This document shows positions 1 to 10,777 of a DNA stretch of 37,622 nt, piece by piece; positions within the stretch are counted from its first letter, which is position 1, and the number at the start of each line of letters is the position of its first letter. Made by a program: the position numbers and the translations under genes. Under the pieces are notes generated by a model. It ran no database searches. It was given only the letters and a program-made list of their open reading frames with translations, and had not been told where the DNA came from. This DNA is from Phytophthora quininea (lineage: Eukaryota; Oomycota; Peronosporomycetes; Peronosporales; Peronosporaceae): NCBI GenBank assembly GCA_011947345.1, contig JAAVTG010000745.1, forward strand, positions 1-37,622, in the 5' to 3' direction.

Positions 1-210
1 AGCAGAGATGAAGCGGCTCATATCCATGATCTCCGAACCACCATATTTCAGAGTCTCAGCGAGCGATCTTCACTCAGTGGAAAGCAGAGCAGAACAACAA
101 TTAGGTGGCGTCATAAACAAACCAGCACACACGACGTCTTCCTCAGCGCGTTGCTACACCTTCCAGTAACTGGGGCTTCAAGCAGCAGCACTAGTGCCAC
201 CACTCCAGCC

Positions 211-250
211 CCATTGCAAGATCTTTCACAACGGAAAGATCTTGCAATGG
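211..250. repeat. Perfect 17-bp inverted repeat (hairpin)
   Basis: Bases 211-227 and 234-250 are exact reverse complements, separated by the 6-nt loop ACAACG. No coding frame crosses it convincingly. It could form a stable RNA or DNA hairpin, or be the remnant of a small inverted-repeat element. Bases 1-399 otherwise show no gene that I can support. Confidence 0.85.
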
Positions 251-399
251 AAGGATCGCAATGCTCAACAAGTTAGTTTTGAATGCTTATTATTATGCTT
301 ATTATTACGAAAAAAATCTCAGTAGCTAAGAGACATTGCACGCACAGCGAAGCGGGCGTGACCCAGTTTCAAGTCACCCTGTATCGTCTTCTTTGAGTG

Positions 400-1787
400 A
401 TGGCAGGGAAGCGCAAGCAGCCAGCCGAGAGAAGCGCGCCGCCTGCGAAGGCGCCGGCGGTCGAGTGCGAGTTCTGCGGCAAGTCGTTCAAGCCCCGCGG
501 GCTGAAGCGGCATCAGAGCCACTGCGCCAACAAGAAGCGCACGCTCACGCACAAAACCTGCTTCGAGAGAGTCGACTTCAACGTACTGACCAACATTCTG
601 AGCTTCCTCTCCCAGTCCAAGGTAAAGCTGCAATCCGTGACGGGGGCCCACTATGCGGGCAGCGACCCCTCGTCAGCTCCATCTGCTGTTCCTCGTGCGA
701 GAACGACGAGCTGGCAGTCGGTAATGGCCTCTGCTGCGCCTGCAATAAAGAAGAGGACCCCAATTTCAGGAGACCATCACCACAACTGACGCCAGGAAAC
801 TCTACGGCATCCAGGACATTTACGGAGTCCGCCACGACACCTACACGGTACGTCACCGAGGCTTCTACTGCCTCTTCAAATACGACGACCTGAACCGCTT
901 TGCGATCTCGCGGTTCGGGTCGAAGGAGAACTGGCTCAAAATGCTGTCCAAGAAGGTCGCTCGGCGACGCAAACTTAACGATACAAAGAGCAGGAAGGAG
1001 GAGGAACATCAGGCGTTCCTCTCGACGTTCCCTGAAGACTTCGTGGAGTATTTAACCACAAAAACACGAAGCGCGGCAGTGAGAACTTGATCAAAGAACA
1101 AGCCGAGAGGTACAAATTGATGGTCGACGCGCTGGCGGAGAGAGAACTCCCGCAGCAGATCCATGGTCGTTCCGCCGTGACGTACATTATGAACGGCTTC
1201 GGACAAGTCAATGAAATCGCAGACTCGATCGTGAGAGAAGATCGAGAGAAAAAGACGCTAAGCAAAGGGAGGAGGTTCGCCAGTATATGAAAACACTTCC
1301 GAAACAGTTCGTGAATTACTTAGGGTACTATAGCGCTGGCAAGTCGAAGGACGCTGTCAAACAGCAGTACGAGCGCTACAAGTTAATAGTCGCTGCTCTA
1401 GAAGAACGCGACGTCCAGCTCCGAAGTGACAGCGTGTTGTGTCGACAATTCATCACCCAAGGTCAAGGTGAGATTGACGACATCGCGGATACGATGGAAG
1501 AGATGAAATTCTTGTTTGCATACACGTCGTACGCCAGCGACTGTAAAGCTGTTCGACCAGAAAGGCGCCACAGATACTACGACGAGTACTACGACGAGTA
1601 CTCGGACTACTCGGGCGACTCGGACTACTCGGACGACTGGGTGCCTGAAGCAACACTGCGTCAACGTCGTGAGCAAGTGAAGAACCGCATTCGTGACAGA
1701 TATCTTCAAAACTCACAAGGATTAACACTACCGCGCAAGTGGCAACGCATGCTTCCTTCCACAAGTCCAGGATCTCCTACGTTATAG
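400..1787 (+). pseudogene. Broken zinc-finger protein with XPA-C-like region and tandem repeats
   Basis: The coherent coding signal starts at the ATG at 400 but changes frame several times. In order: a C2HC finger (CEFCGKSFKPRGLKRHQSHC), an F-box-like stretch (DFNVLTNILSFL), a CxxC...CxxC cluster near 690-750 (CCSSC then CCAC), and a segment around 780-960 containing TTDARKLYGIQD that resembles the C-terminal DNA-binding region of XPA-like proteins. Two tandem repeats of about 70 residues follow, each containing ERYKLxVxALxER and ending with an IAD motif. An acidic Tyr/Asp/Ser-rich stretch lies near 1575-1640. Frame changes occur near 620-650, 775, 1050 and 1250; some fall in short homopolymers. 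I see no good introns at all of these points. It is either a decayed gene or a gene with sequencing slips. The family assignment is an inference from motifs only. Confidence 0.5.
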
Positions 1788-1939
1788 TAAAGATTGGACG
1801 ACGGTAATGTTGTCGCGTGGAACGTGAATTGTTGGAAGGCGAATTGATGAAAGACCGCATGATATTTTCTGGAGGCACTGGGAATCATGTGCGTTTTCAA
1901 GATTACCTTGTTACCGTTGTGGTGTACAACCAACCCTGA

Positions 1940-2320
1940 TTAATCCTCGAAATGAGTGCGAACTTTGTCTCGACGTACTTCGATTCCATCGGCTGGGTCG
2001 ATGCCAAAGTCCTCGTGCATCAGCCTCGCCAAGTAGTTGATATCCGCGGGGCTCATTTTGTTAATCGCCTCGATCGTAGCCGGGAACGGTGGCGACGGAA
2101 TGGCTTGTCCTACGGGGACATCCAAATGACGCCGCGTGAGAACTCGCTCACCTGGGAGAGGATCGCCCAAGCCTCGGCGTGTTTTCGTTGGGGTGGAATC
2201 CGCGTAGTCGTGGCCACCTTGATGTGTCTTGAAGATGGCATGCTCTTCGACGTAGGGAGGTAATGCGTTTATCAGTCTCTCAAGGTTGTGATTGAAGGTT
2301 CCTGACTCGCACGAGAACTT
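1940..2320 (-). CDS. Unidentified open frame, 5'-truncated
   Basis: A minus-strand frame stays open for about 126 codons from an in-frame stop at 2321-2323 down to TAA at 1940-1942. It begins with KFSCESGTFNHNLERL and ends in a segment with DINYLARLMHEDFGIDPADG. It has no ATG before residue 51 or so, and there is no splice acceptor that I would trust, so the start is unknown. It lies 47 nt downstream of the SUV3 stop on the same strand, so it could be a separate decayed gene or an unrecognised exon. I do not recognise the family. The even amino-acid composition and the Met-rich C-terminal helix make random openness less likely. Confidence 0.35.
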   Translation of the reverse strand, partial: KFSCESGTFNHNLERLINALPPYVEEHAIFKTHQGGHDYADSTPTKTRRGLGDPLPGERVLTRRHLDVPVGQAIPSPPFPATIEAINKMSPADINYLARLMHEDFGIDPADGIEVRRDKVRTHFED

Positions 2321-2366
2321 TCACACCGACATCAAAAAGCAATCTGTATATCCTTCTAAGTATCTG

Positions 2367-4748
2367 TTAGCGAAACTCGCTGAAAACTCGCCCCATCCAC
2401 GACTTGCTTTTATCGGCGTCACCGCCATCGTTGACGATATCAGTGGTGCTTGTGCTCTTTGAGTCGATCGCTTCGTCCTTCGCTTCATCTTGCGACTTGC
2501 GGTCCCGCCAGTTCGGCTTGTTGCCTCCACTCTGGTTCCGGTTGCTGTTTCGAGTAATGAATCGCTGGAGCCCACCTTGTCTCCTATTCCCTCCGTCACG
2601 CTGTACATACCGCTGTCCGATCGGAACACCACTCGTCCACCGAGTCTTCCTCTCTTCGCGATTGTATGTCGTATTGATCAGACCCTGCTCCACCAACTCC
2701 AGCACGCGCTCTTTGAATTCCAACGCGAGATCCTTCTCTACAAAAGTATCCTCGAAGCGGAACGACAGCCACAGATACAAGTCAATGATCTTGGCCTTGA
2801 TCTCAACGTCTCCCAGAGCTTCCGCCGTTCGTGGAGCGTATTTGGGCAGGTAAATGTCGAGCTTGACACTCTGTCCCGTGGAGTGCGCACGAGCGTATTC
2901 AAGGAAGACCTTACGAGCTAATGGGTTACGGAGACTCACGGGAGACATACAGAACGTGAATCGATCCGACAGTGTGAGTTCTGTGTCACGTAGCAGTGTA
3001 GCCGCATCCTTCATGTCCTGGTGGTTGCACATGAAGTAGTCACCGTCTAGACGCGCTAACATGACATACTTGTCCACGAGATCGGCCAAGTCAGAGATGC
3101 CAGGGAGCTGTTTGGCGAACTCTTCCATCTGATCTGAGGACGGGAACAGTCCCGCAGACGTTAATGGGATTGGAACTTCCTCATACGACTCCTTGAGGTA
3201 TTCCAGGTCCTCTTCCAGCAGACAAGTCGCTGTGCCAGAGTCATAGTCACTTCCGGAGCGTCCTGCTCGACCAGCGATCTGCTTCGCTAGAGCGGGAGGG
3301 ATATCGATCATGCCACCTTTGCCCCCGAGTATTTCTTCACTGTAGCGAACACGATCCGTCGGATATTCAGGTTCAGCCCCATACCGATGGCGTCAGATGC
3401 GACGAGAATGTTAAAGTCGTTGTTGCGGTCGTTAAACAGTCGAGCCTGTTGCGAGCGCGTCTCGGGGGCAGCTGGCCGTAGATAATGCAACACTTCTGCC
3501 CAGTCTTCACCTCGATATCACGTTTGATCTGGAAAATGTCACGACGAGAGAACGCCACGACACAGTCGCCTGGCCGGATATGCTGGTACGACTTCAAGTG
3601 CGTCGTCTCAATCTCTAATGGTGACCGACGTTCATACGACCGCAGCTCAAAGTCGTCTCCAGTCGTCTCAGCGAACTTCGTAACCAGCGGCAAAGCCTCT
3701 CCAGAGCCACAGACGTGAATCTCATTCGCCTGCAGCCCGAACAGCGCGCGCGTCCAGGCCCAACCGCGCTGCGGATCGCCAATCAGCTGAATCTCATCAA
3801 TCACAGCGACATCCCACGGACGGTTGATGTTCGCCATCTCTACAGTACATGCTACGTGAGTGGAGTACGGCACGATCTTCTTCTCCTGTCCAGTCACGAG
3901 TGAAGTGTATAGTCCGTCCGCATTCAAGCGCTCGAAAATCTCCAGCGCTAGCAGACGCAGCGGTCCGCAATAGATGCCACCGTCGTCTCCAGCCTGTTTC
4001 AATCTCTCTAACGCCTGATGCGTCTTACCGCTATTCGTCGGTCCTTCGTGGTAAATGATCTTTCTCTTCATGGCCGTCGCGTACGGATACATCTCGTGGG
4101 GCAGTCTCAAGTCCGTCAGCTGCTGCAACGACAGCATATTGTCGCTGTCTTCGTCCGTCGATAAGAAATTGTTCATCTTGGCGAAGTTGAGGAAGAACGG
4201 GTAGAAGATGAAGGAGTTGTGCTTCTTGAGGTCGTCCAGATCCTACAAAACAACAGCAGTTAGTGTTTTCGTTCCAAACATCTCCAATAAAGCATTAATC
4301 TCACTCTCCCAAAGGCCAGGAGCTCCTCTTGATCGTCGAAATACTTGTGCGGTTCCATCAGAAAGTTTTTGCGGAAAGTGGACGCCGCCAGCGCCCATTC
4401 CGAAGGGTTCATGCCAGCCTCCACCACCAGCTCCTTGGCCTCGTAGTTCCTCGGGAAGGTGCGCATCCGCCGGTTGATTCGCTTGGCTAGATCTGACGGC
4501 CACTTGACACTCTGCAGCTCTTTGGACGGCGCTGCGTCGGCCTTAACAGCCGCAGAAGCAGTCGAGTATGCGCGTGAACGTATACCATTGTGTATATCTG
4601 ACTTTCCCTTCGGGTACTGGGTGGTGAACGATAAAACTTGAACGGTTGGAAGCGCAAGACGCACAGCTTCACGCAGATGTGCACGGTGCTGCAGCGTCGC
4701 CGCTCTGGGCAGCGAACGCAGCGGCAACGCACGAGCCAAGCGAAGCAT
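2367..4748 (-). CDS. SUV3: SUV3-type mitochondrial ATP-dependent RNA helicase
   Basis: Exon 1 (4748-4305) encodes an Arg-rich, acid-poor N-terminus ([15 protein letters not shown]) typical of a mitochondrial presequence. An upstream in-frame ATG at 4823 is less likely. Exon 2 (4242-2367) contains the SF2 helicase core: Walker [25 protein letters not shown], a DEIQ box (VAVIDEIQ), [14 protein letters not shown] and [10 protein letters not shown], in the order of SUPV3L1/Suv3. The length of about 770 aa fits the family (human 786). The C-terminus is a basic Asn/Arg/Gly-rich tail. Suv3 is known as the helicase subunit of the mitochondrial RNA degradosome. Two frame breaks fall in G/C runs (plus-strand 3464-3468 and 3322-3326); each is explained by one lost base, so I read this as a functional gene with sequence errors. 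Confidence 0.92.
4243..4304 (-). other. Spliceosomal intron of the SUV3 gene
   Basis: On the minus strand the donor GTGAGATT (4304-4297) and a pyrimidine-rich tract ending TTTTGTAG (acceptor at 4243) bound a 62-nt intron. Splicing keeps frame between LLAFGR and [11 protein letters not shown]. The length is typical of oomycete introns. Confidence 0.8.
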
Positions 4749-4823
4749 GGCCAGCTGACGCTCTCGAACTGCGATGGCCACAGAATTCAAGCTAATGGTG
4801 TAATCATTTAAGAATGGGTACAC

Positions 4824-6214
4824 ATGTTATAGTTGCCTTTCAAGTAGAAAAATGGGAAGACAGTATTTCAAGCAAAAATCGCGTCCCAGACAAGCGGTAG
4901 CAGCCACGGCAACTTGAATCGCTGAATCAGTGGGAAATCGTCGGGTGCTAATACTTTCTCCATCAAGTTGAAAGCCTTTCTTGGCTCACGAATGACAAGT
5001 CAGTTGATAATGATCCACAAACAACAGCTATCCGTCGAGACCCAACACAGGCTACAGTTCTCGTTCTGATCAGTGAGTAGCGCCATGACGGGACAGTTCG
5101 AAGTATAATCGAGTGCAATAAGCTGACCCACCGCCTGGTGCACGTGGGATTCTTCAACTTTTTCTTCACTTCGATGACCATTTTGGCAGACTCTTCCCTC
5201 GTGCTCCGAGATGCAATGCCGCTTCTCCTGATAATACCGCCAGGGTACCTGATCATTCCTTCTACCGTCGTGGGGGCTGGTAAAACGTTCACAATGGGCA
5301 GATCGAGCTCCGCACTGGGCGACATGTCGAGTTTTCTCCTCGGCCAGGAGTAAAATTCGGCCTCATCCACATAAACGTCGAGATGCGTCCTGGTAAGCTC
5401 CTGATGTAGCAGTAGAACACCACAACTCGAAGCTCGCAAACCGTTCGGGCGTAAATCCAAATGATCCGGAGCTTCTGCCGTGATTGCATACACCATTTTG
5501 AACCATACATTTCGCCACGGAACAGTGCTGTCTCGTTATCCTGACCTCGACCACCGATATTTTTTTTTTCAAAGCAAAGAAAATGTTACTGCATTGCAGA
5601 CCTCAGGTCAGGTGGAGACAACTTGTCTCAAGACCTGAAGATTGAGCTGTGTGCTGTTGAGGACGATGCGATTGCAAATAAGTTCAAAACTGCGACTTCG
5701 ACGGAAGGGTGTGACGGATGCAAATTGCCGCAGGTGGATCAGTATCAAAATGATCATCTCATAGCTTTTCTCTCGAGTGTCGGCGAGTATCGTCGGTGTT
5801 GAGGAGCTTGTGGTGTGCAATGCGATTACCGAGATCTTGCATCAGTCTGTTTGGTGGCACCGATGTGACCATAGGCAGGATCACGGGCGAGGAAGAAGTG
5901 TCCAAAATTGTTGCATCAGCTATAGATGGTGATCGAAGTGAAATAAAATCTTGAAAACGTTCATGTTGGTGAGGCTGTAGTCGAGTTGATCGCACTCGAT
6001 TTAAGATCGAAGCAACCCGTGGCAGCTCTGCTCACGGACTTGAATGAATTGGGTTTCGAATGAAAGCAGCGGTGAGAAAGCCGTGGTCGGCTCGCTCACC
6101 ATTCGCTTTCAAATTGATGAAGAAGCTACTATCGCCCGACGATTTCTTACCGACGACCCGCTTCAAATTAACGTCGGTTCAACCGCGTGAGACAGAGCTT
6201 TGAGATTAAATTAG
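4824..6214. other. Intergenic region with decayed coding remnants
   Basis: There is no gene here that I can support. A 177-codon minus-strand frame (4963-5496) is open but has the mixed, low-information composition of a fossil. Plus-strand stretches between about 5590 and 6180 are open only in short pieces in different frames. There is a T10 run near 5552-5569. This may be the remains of a duplicated gene or a transposon; nothing identifies it. Confidence 0.4.
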
Positions 6215-8161
6215 ATGGTTCTACTGCTTGAAATTGCAGCTCCCCGACACCGACACTGTCATTGCAGCATGCCGAACAGAGTTCACGTCAAGTCTTCAGC
6301 CAGTCGTCCATTCTCACCGCTCAAACAGAAACTCTTTCGTGCTTGGCATCGAAGTCAAATTGGTCACCGAAGCGAGTACTCCGTGGAGCGATTACTGGCA
6401 TTCCGAGATTACCATGAGCGCACATCGACAGCCCGAGCCATTGCAGTTTGCATGTTGACGCCGATCCCTGCCCTTTCCGTCACTATTGCCATCGATTCCA
6501 TTCCGCTGGAGTCGCCATCGCTCGGGTGGAAAGCCAACTACGCGTTTTGGCTGCGACTTTTTGCAGCGTTAATTGCCGTCTCTGTGGGTTTCGTACTTGA
6601 GCTTCGAGAAGTGGTGGTGGAGAGAGCGATTTCATGCACTGGAAGCGTGTTGATCGCATTATGTGCAGCGGTGTTTTACGTGTCTTCAACTATGCTCGCC
6701 GCAGCATTATGGGAGTTCCCAGTCCCGGGTGGATACGTGTTAATGGTTGCACCGTACGTCTTATTTTTCGCAGTTGCTACGGTGCTGGTGATCGGTCCTT
6801 GGGTGGTGATGGAGACGCCATTGCTACGGCAACAACTCACGTCTCATTTCTTAATCGTCACCTCGCACGGAGTTGTTGGCGTCGCGTATCCTCTCTTCAG
6901 CGCTGCTTTCAACCGACTCTCGGGGATCGAGCAAACCGCTCTGTTGATGCTGTTGCCCTTCATCAAAACTGGCACCAAACAGATCGTTGCCAAAGCGGCC
7001 GACAAGCTCCATGAATTCGTCGGCCCAGTCGTCGTCTTTTCCGTCGACGCTTTCAATGTTTACTACACGGTCATCTGCATGCAAGCAGCGACCTCGACGC
7101 TCACGACCATCCTCATCATGGTTTCGGATTGCTTCCACGCTGTGATCGCTGTTCGAGATATCTTCCGGCACGCAAAAATCGGGAAATCACGACACGAATC
7201 TTGTCTGTCGGGATCGGTTAACTATCTTGATGACCTGCCAGCGATGCTTCAGCAGATTTTCGAGGCCCCTACGACACGCAGACAACGCATTCGCATCTCG
7301 GCTCCATTTCCATTGCCACTATCAGAAGAGAGTTCAGCGTGCATGAAGGAGTTGGCACAGCTAGCCAGCAGCGCGAAAATCGCCAGTCTCAGACGGATAT
7401 CAAACGGCCATGGTGTGAAAATTGGTGAGAAAGTAGATGAAGCAAGCAATGCTTTCCCAAGCGTAGCCACGGTCAAGCATCACCGAATTGCTCCAGTTAG
7501 CCCAGTTACGAAACGCGGTCCACCACAACCAGAGAAGGGCATCACCGGTAGACCACTGCTCGTGTCTTCCTTAACTTTGAAGCAGCAGGTGGCAATGTTG
7601 ACAAACCAAGCCGCTGAACGAGTCGTGTGGGACGCATTGAAAGCTCTTTTCCATGCCGAGTATTTCGTGATGTCTGAGTATCTGGAATTCATATTGCCCA
7701 TGGTCTACGCCATCTACCTTGCAGCCATCTACCATCTACCGGTGGCAGCATACTACCCTAGCACAAAGTCACTGACGCTGTACAAATTCGAGTCAACTTT
7801 GGTGTGCATCGTCATCTTCGCCTTGATCGAGTTCGTTTCGTTCCTGGGTCTGCTGGCCCTGCTGCGTCGGAAGTTTGGGTTTTCGCCATTGCACCAGCTC
7901 GCGTTTGTCCTGGAGACTCAAAGCCAAACTCTTCAGGGACATCTCATGGTCTGGAACATTTACATTCTTCACCTCAACCTCGTCCATGTCGGTACGTTGA
8001 CCAAACATATACACGCCACTCATGTTCAAACTAATTGGCCTTCTATGCTTGTGAAGGTGCCGCCATGTTCATCCAGCCAGACCATCCCGCCACGTAAAAT
8101 CGAAAGCCTTTTGCGTTCACGTGCATCAATGTATTTCCAGTCAATATGTCAATGTCTCTAG
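6215..8161 (+). CDS. Multi-pass transmembrane protein, oomycete family of unknown function
   Basis: A 648-aa open frame. Hydrophobic segments are visible near residues 75-95 (MLTPIPALSVTIAI), 110-130, 140-165, 175-200 (VLMVAPYVLFFAVATVLVIG), 215-235 and about 285-310. After a polar loop of about 170 residues, more lie around residues 490-515 and 525-550. This gives roughly 8-10 membrane passes split into two blocks by a Ser/Lys/Arg-rich cytoplasmic-type loop. The start is uncertain: the next ATG at 6269 (MPNRVHVKSS) is also plausible. The last 60 or so residues lose hydrophobic character and overlap the end of UTP25 by 4 nt, so the true C-terminus may be earlier or reached by splicing. Large families of such uncharacterised membrane proteins are common in Phytophthora. 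Function unknown. Confidence 0.7.
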   Translation: MVLLLEIAAPRHRHCHCSMPNRVHVKSSASRPFSPLKQKLFRAWHRSQIGHRSEYSVERLLAFRDYHERTSTARAIAVCMLTPIPALSVTIAIDSIPLESPSLGWKANYAFWLRLFAALIAVSVGFVLELREVVVERAISCTGSVLIALCAAVFYVSSTMLAAALWEFPVPGGYVLMVAPYVLFFAVATVLVIGPWVVMETPLLRQQLTSHFLIVTSHGVVGVAYPLFSAAFNRLSGIEQTALLMLLPFIKTGTKQIVAKAADKLHEFVGPVVVFSVDAFNVYYTVICMQAATSTLTTILIMVSDCFHAVIAVRDIFRHAKIGKSRHESCLSGSVNYLDDLPAMLQQIFEAPTTRRQRIRISAPFPLPLSEESSACMKELAQLASSAKIASLRRISNGHGVKIGEKVDEASNAFPSVATVKHHRIAPVSPVTKRGPPQPEKGITGRPLLVSSLTLKQQVAMLTNQAAERVVWDALKALFHAEYFVMSEYLEFILPMVYAIYLAAIYHLPVAAYYPSTKSLTLYKFESTLVCIVIFALIEFVSFLGLLALLRRKFGFSPLHQLAFVLETQSQTLQGHLMVWNIYILHLNLVHVGTLTKHIHATHVQTNWPSMLVKVPPCSSSQTIPPRKIESLLRSRASMYFQSICQCL

Positions 8162-10611
8162 CAGAAGAGGAAGGTGGGTTTGGCTGCTTTGGCCTGACAC
8201 ATGCGCTCAGCTCGTTTGTTCCCTACAATACGTTGCATCCGCAGCAGATCCAGTCTGGTAAACAGCGCAATGGAGGATTTACCGTCCGTGCTATCTGCGA
8301 GACTATCATCCTGACCGGAGTGACTCTCTCCACTGGGCAGCAGGTTCATCATCTCAGCGTAGAAGTCGCCCATGACGGGAAGTCCGTACCAGATGAGTTG
8401 GTGGACGCCGCGGATCTGCAGTTGGTGGTAGAAGTGGAATCGCTCCGTGTACAGCATGACGTGGCAGTGGCCATGGAAGAAACTCGTGCGAGCTCGAGAC
8501 ACCTGCTTGGGGGTAGTGTACTCGCAGCACTGTACGCTTCGGATGAGCTTCTTGTTCATCGTCTCGTTGAACAAGTTGCGTACACGCACATAGTCAAAGT
8601 ACGACGGAATGAAGATCAGTACATGCTTGCGTGGGTGGTCTAGCAGAGGCTCGAACACGTGCTTCTTAAAGTAAGCGAAGCGCAGCTCCACCTCGTCTTT
8701 GGCTGTGAGGCGCCCGGTGTGGTCCAAGTCTGCACGCTGGAAGATCTGCTTGACCTGCGGCACTACACGGGAGATCGACGCTGATCCATCGGCAGCATCG
8801 TATCGCCGTACGTACTTGACTACGCCAGCAATATTGCGGCACGTTTTACTAACGAGGGCATTCAAAGCCGGCTCGACCCCATGGGCGAACACCACCGTCT
8901 GTCGGAAGTACGAAGCCAGGAAGGCCAAGTTCCACTCGCGTACGCGAGCAAAGTCTGCGTTGGGCGCCTCCTTCGGCTGCATGTTTGTTGCTCGTAAAAC
9001 TGTTCGCAAATGCTCCAAGTTCTGCATGGCCATCAAACTGGCCGAGTCTACGATACACACTTCGATGGTGGAGAGGAAATCGCTCGACAGCGTCATGTCT
9101 TTCGGGTCGTCCACCTCATCGAGCACTGCAATTTCGTCTCCAAGTTGCTGACGGAGACCAAGAGGCGACGCGATGATGATGTCGGCGTGGTGGTACTCGC
9201 TGTAGAAGCGAACTGCCTTGCGAGAGAAGGACATTCCTAACTGAAAGCAATCGTCGTTGTTTCCTTCTGCAAACACTCGCTGCCACTCCTTCGAGTTGGT
9301 GTCTTTGTGTGCGTTTTCCTCTTCGTCGTCCTCGTCCTTTGCGCTTCCAAACTCGCTAAAGAAGCGGTCTTTATTGTGGAAGGTATTGACCGACTCTGGC
9401 AACAGCTCCAGCAGGTGGTTCACAAAAGCCACGGCAGCACTTCGCAGAGGAAGCAGCACAAGGACGCTGGCACGACAGAAGCCCTGATCTCGGTACTCCT
9501 TTTCCTCCTCGTCCTGCGGAGGGTCAGACTCGCGCTTCTTGATACGCTCGTTATTTCTCACAACCGTATCGCGAGCCTTCAGCACGTGGTTCAGCACGTG
9601 CATGGCGCTCAGCTGCCGAAGTGTCGCCGTGTTCTCGTACGTCTGGCCGGCGAAAAGACGTCCGTGTACGCAGCCATTTGCTGTGACAGCGTGTGCTCCA
9701 CCGATCCCTTAGGGAACGCCGAATCTGCATCCAGTCCACGCTGTTTCCAAGTCGCTAGCAATCGAGAACGCACGTGCTTCTTCTTCACCAGCGCGGCATC
9801 CGGCAGCGTGACAACACCCGCGACCCCCTTCAGCTCTTCTTCTGCACCACTACGATACGACACGTCGTACTTCTCCTCCTCCAGTCCTGGCAATTTCACC
9901 GCAGAAAACTTCCTCACCTGCGCATCAAATTTCTTGGCATCCTGCTCGGTAAATGAACTAAGCAAATAGCGTCGACGGTACGGGTCTTCCTGGTCTTCCT
10001 GGTCCTCCACTTCTTCTACAACCTCGTCTTCTTCTTCCATCTCTTCATCTACAACCTGGTCCTCTTCTTTATCGTTGTCTTCTTCTTGCTCGTCTTCCTG
10101 TGGAATTTCATTGCCGTCTTCATCCACTACAACTTCTTCATACTCTTCCCCGTCTTCTTCCTCTTCCTCCTCCTCCTCCTCTTCTGCTGGTTTGAACGTC
10201 TTTACAAACTCTGCAAAGACCTTATTCTCCTGTACATCTAATTCTTCTTCATCGCTGCTGCTTTCCTCCTCCTGGTCTTGTGGCTGTTGTTGTTGGTCCT
10301 CTTCTTCCTCTTCTGACTCTTGACCGTCCTTGTACATGGCATTTGCAGTGCGTTCTCTCGTCAGCTGCAGCTGCTCTCTGCCAGCTCTTCTTGTCCTCGA
10401 CCGACGCGAAAAACTTGCGGCTTTTGGCCCGCTCCGCCAGTTTCCGAGCCTTCCACTGGCCAAACATGGACCCTTTGTTGGAGCTGCGATTACTCGGCCG
10501 TTCCTGGACGGATTCGACGGCACCTCGCTTAGCTTTGGGCTCAGCGTCATCCCACACATTGGCCTTGCGCTTGCGGCTGCCTTTCTTCTTCGCTCCGCCC
10601 TTACGAGCCAT
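8158..10611 (-). CDS. UTP25: UTP25 (DEF) U3 snoRNP-associated ribosome biogenesis factor
   Basis: The start at 10611 gives a Lys/Arg-rich nucleolar-type N-terminus (MARKGGAKKKGSRKRK), followed by a long acidic Glu/Asp region (plus-strand 10000-10320). The C-terminal half has the UTP25 pattern: MHVLNHVLKARD, an inactive-helicase-like segment with ADIIIASPLGLR, DFLSTIEVCIVDSA, YFRQTVVFA and the terminal RIVGNKRAERM...TFLFC. Utp25 is a DEAD-box-derived scaffold in the small-subunit processome that processes pre-18S rRNA in the nucleolus. Two frame breaks occur: one at the A4 run 9653-9656 (one base lost restores the frame) and one near 10375-10390 beside GCAGCTGCAGC repeats. I consider the gene real and probably intact in the organism. 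Confidence 0.88.
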
Positions 10612-10777
10612 CGTTAATAGCAGCTTCCGGTCCGGCAAGTTTGATGCGCCAAAATGGCTGGACTGCAAGTCGTCAAGAATAGGGTTTATTCACCGTTGAT
10701 TTGAACCCTTTCAAAATGGTTAACTATTTTTAAATGCGTAAAGATGGCTACAGTTGTGACACATTGCAGTTGAAGCG

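Noticed and set aside
4963..5496. 177-codon minus-strand frame as a gene
   Set aside because: No recognisable domain, odd composition, no supporting neighbours; kept only as a possible fossil in the intergenic entry.
10075..10323. Plus-strand Ser-rich frame opposite the acidic region of UTP25
   Set aside because: It is the mirror of GAA/GAG-rich codons of UTP25 on the other strand; low-complexity shadow.
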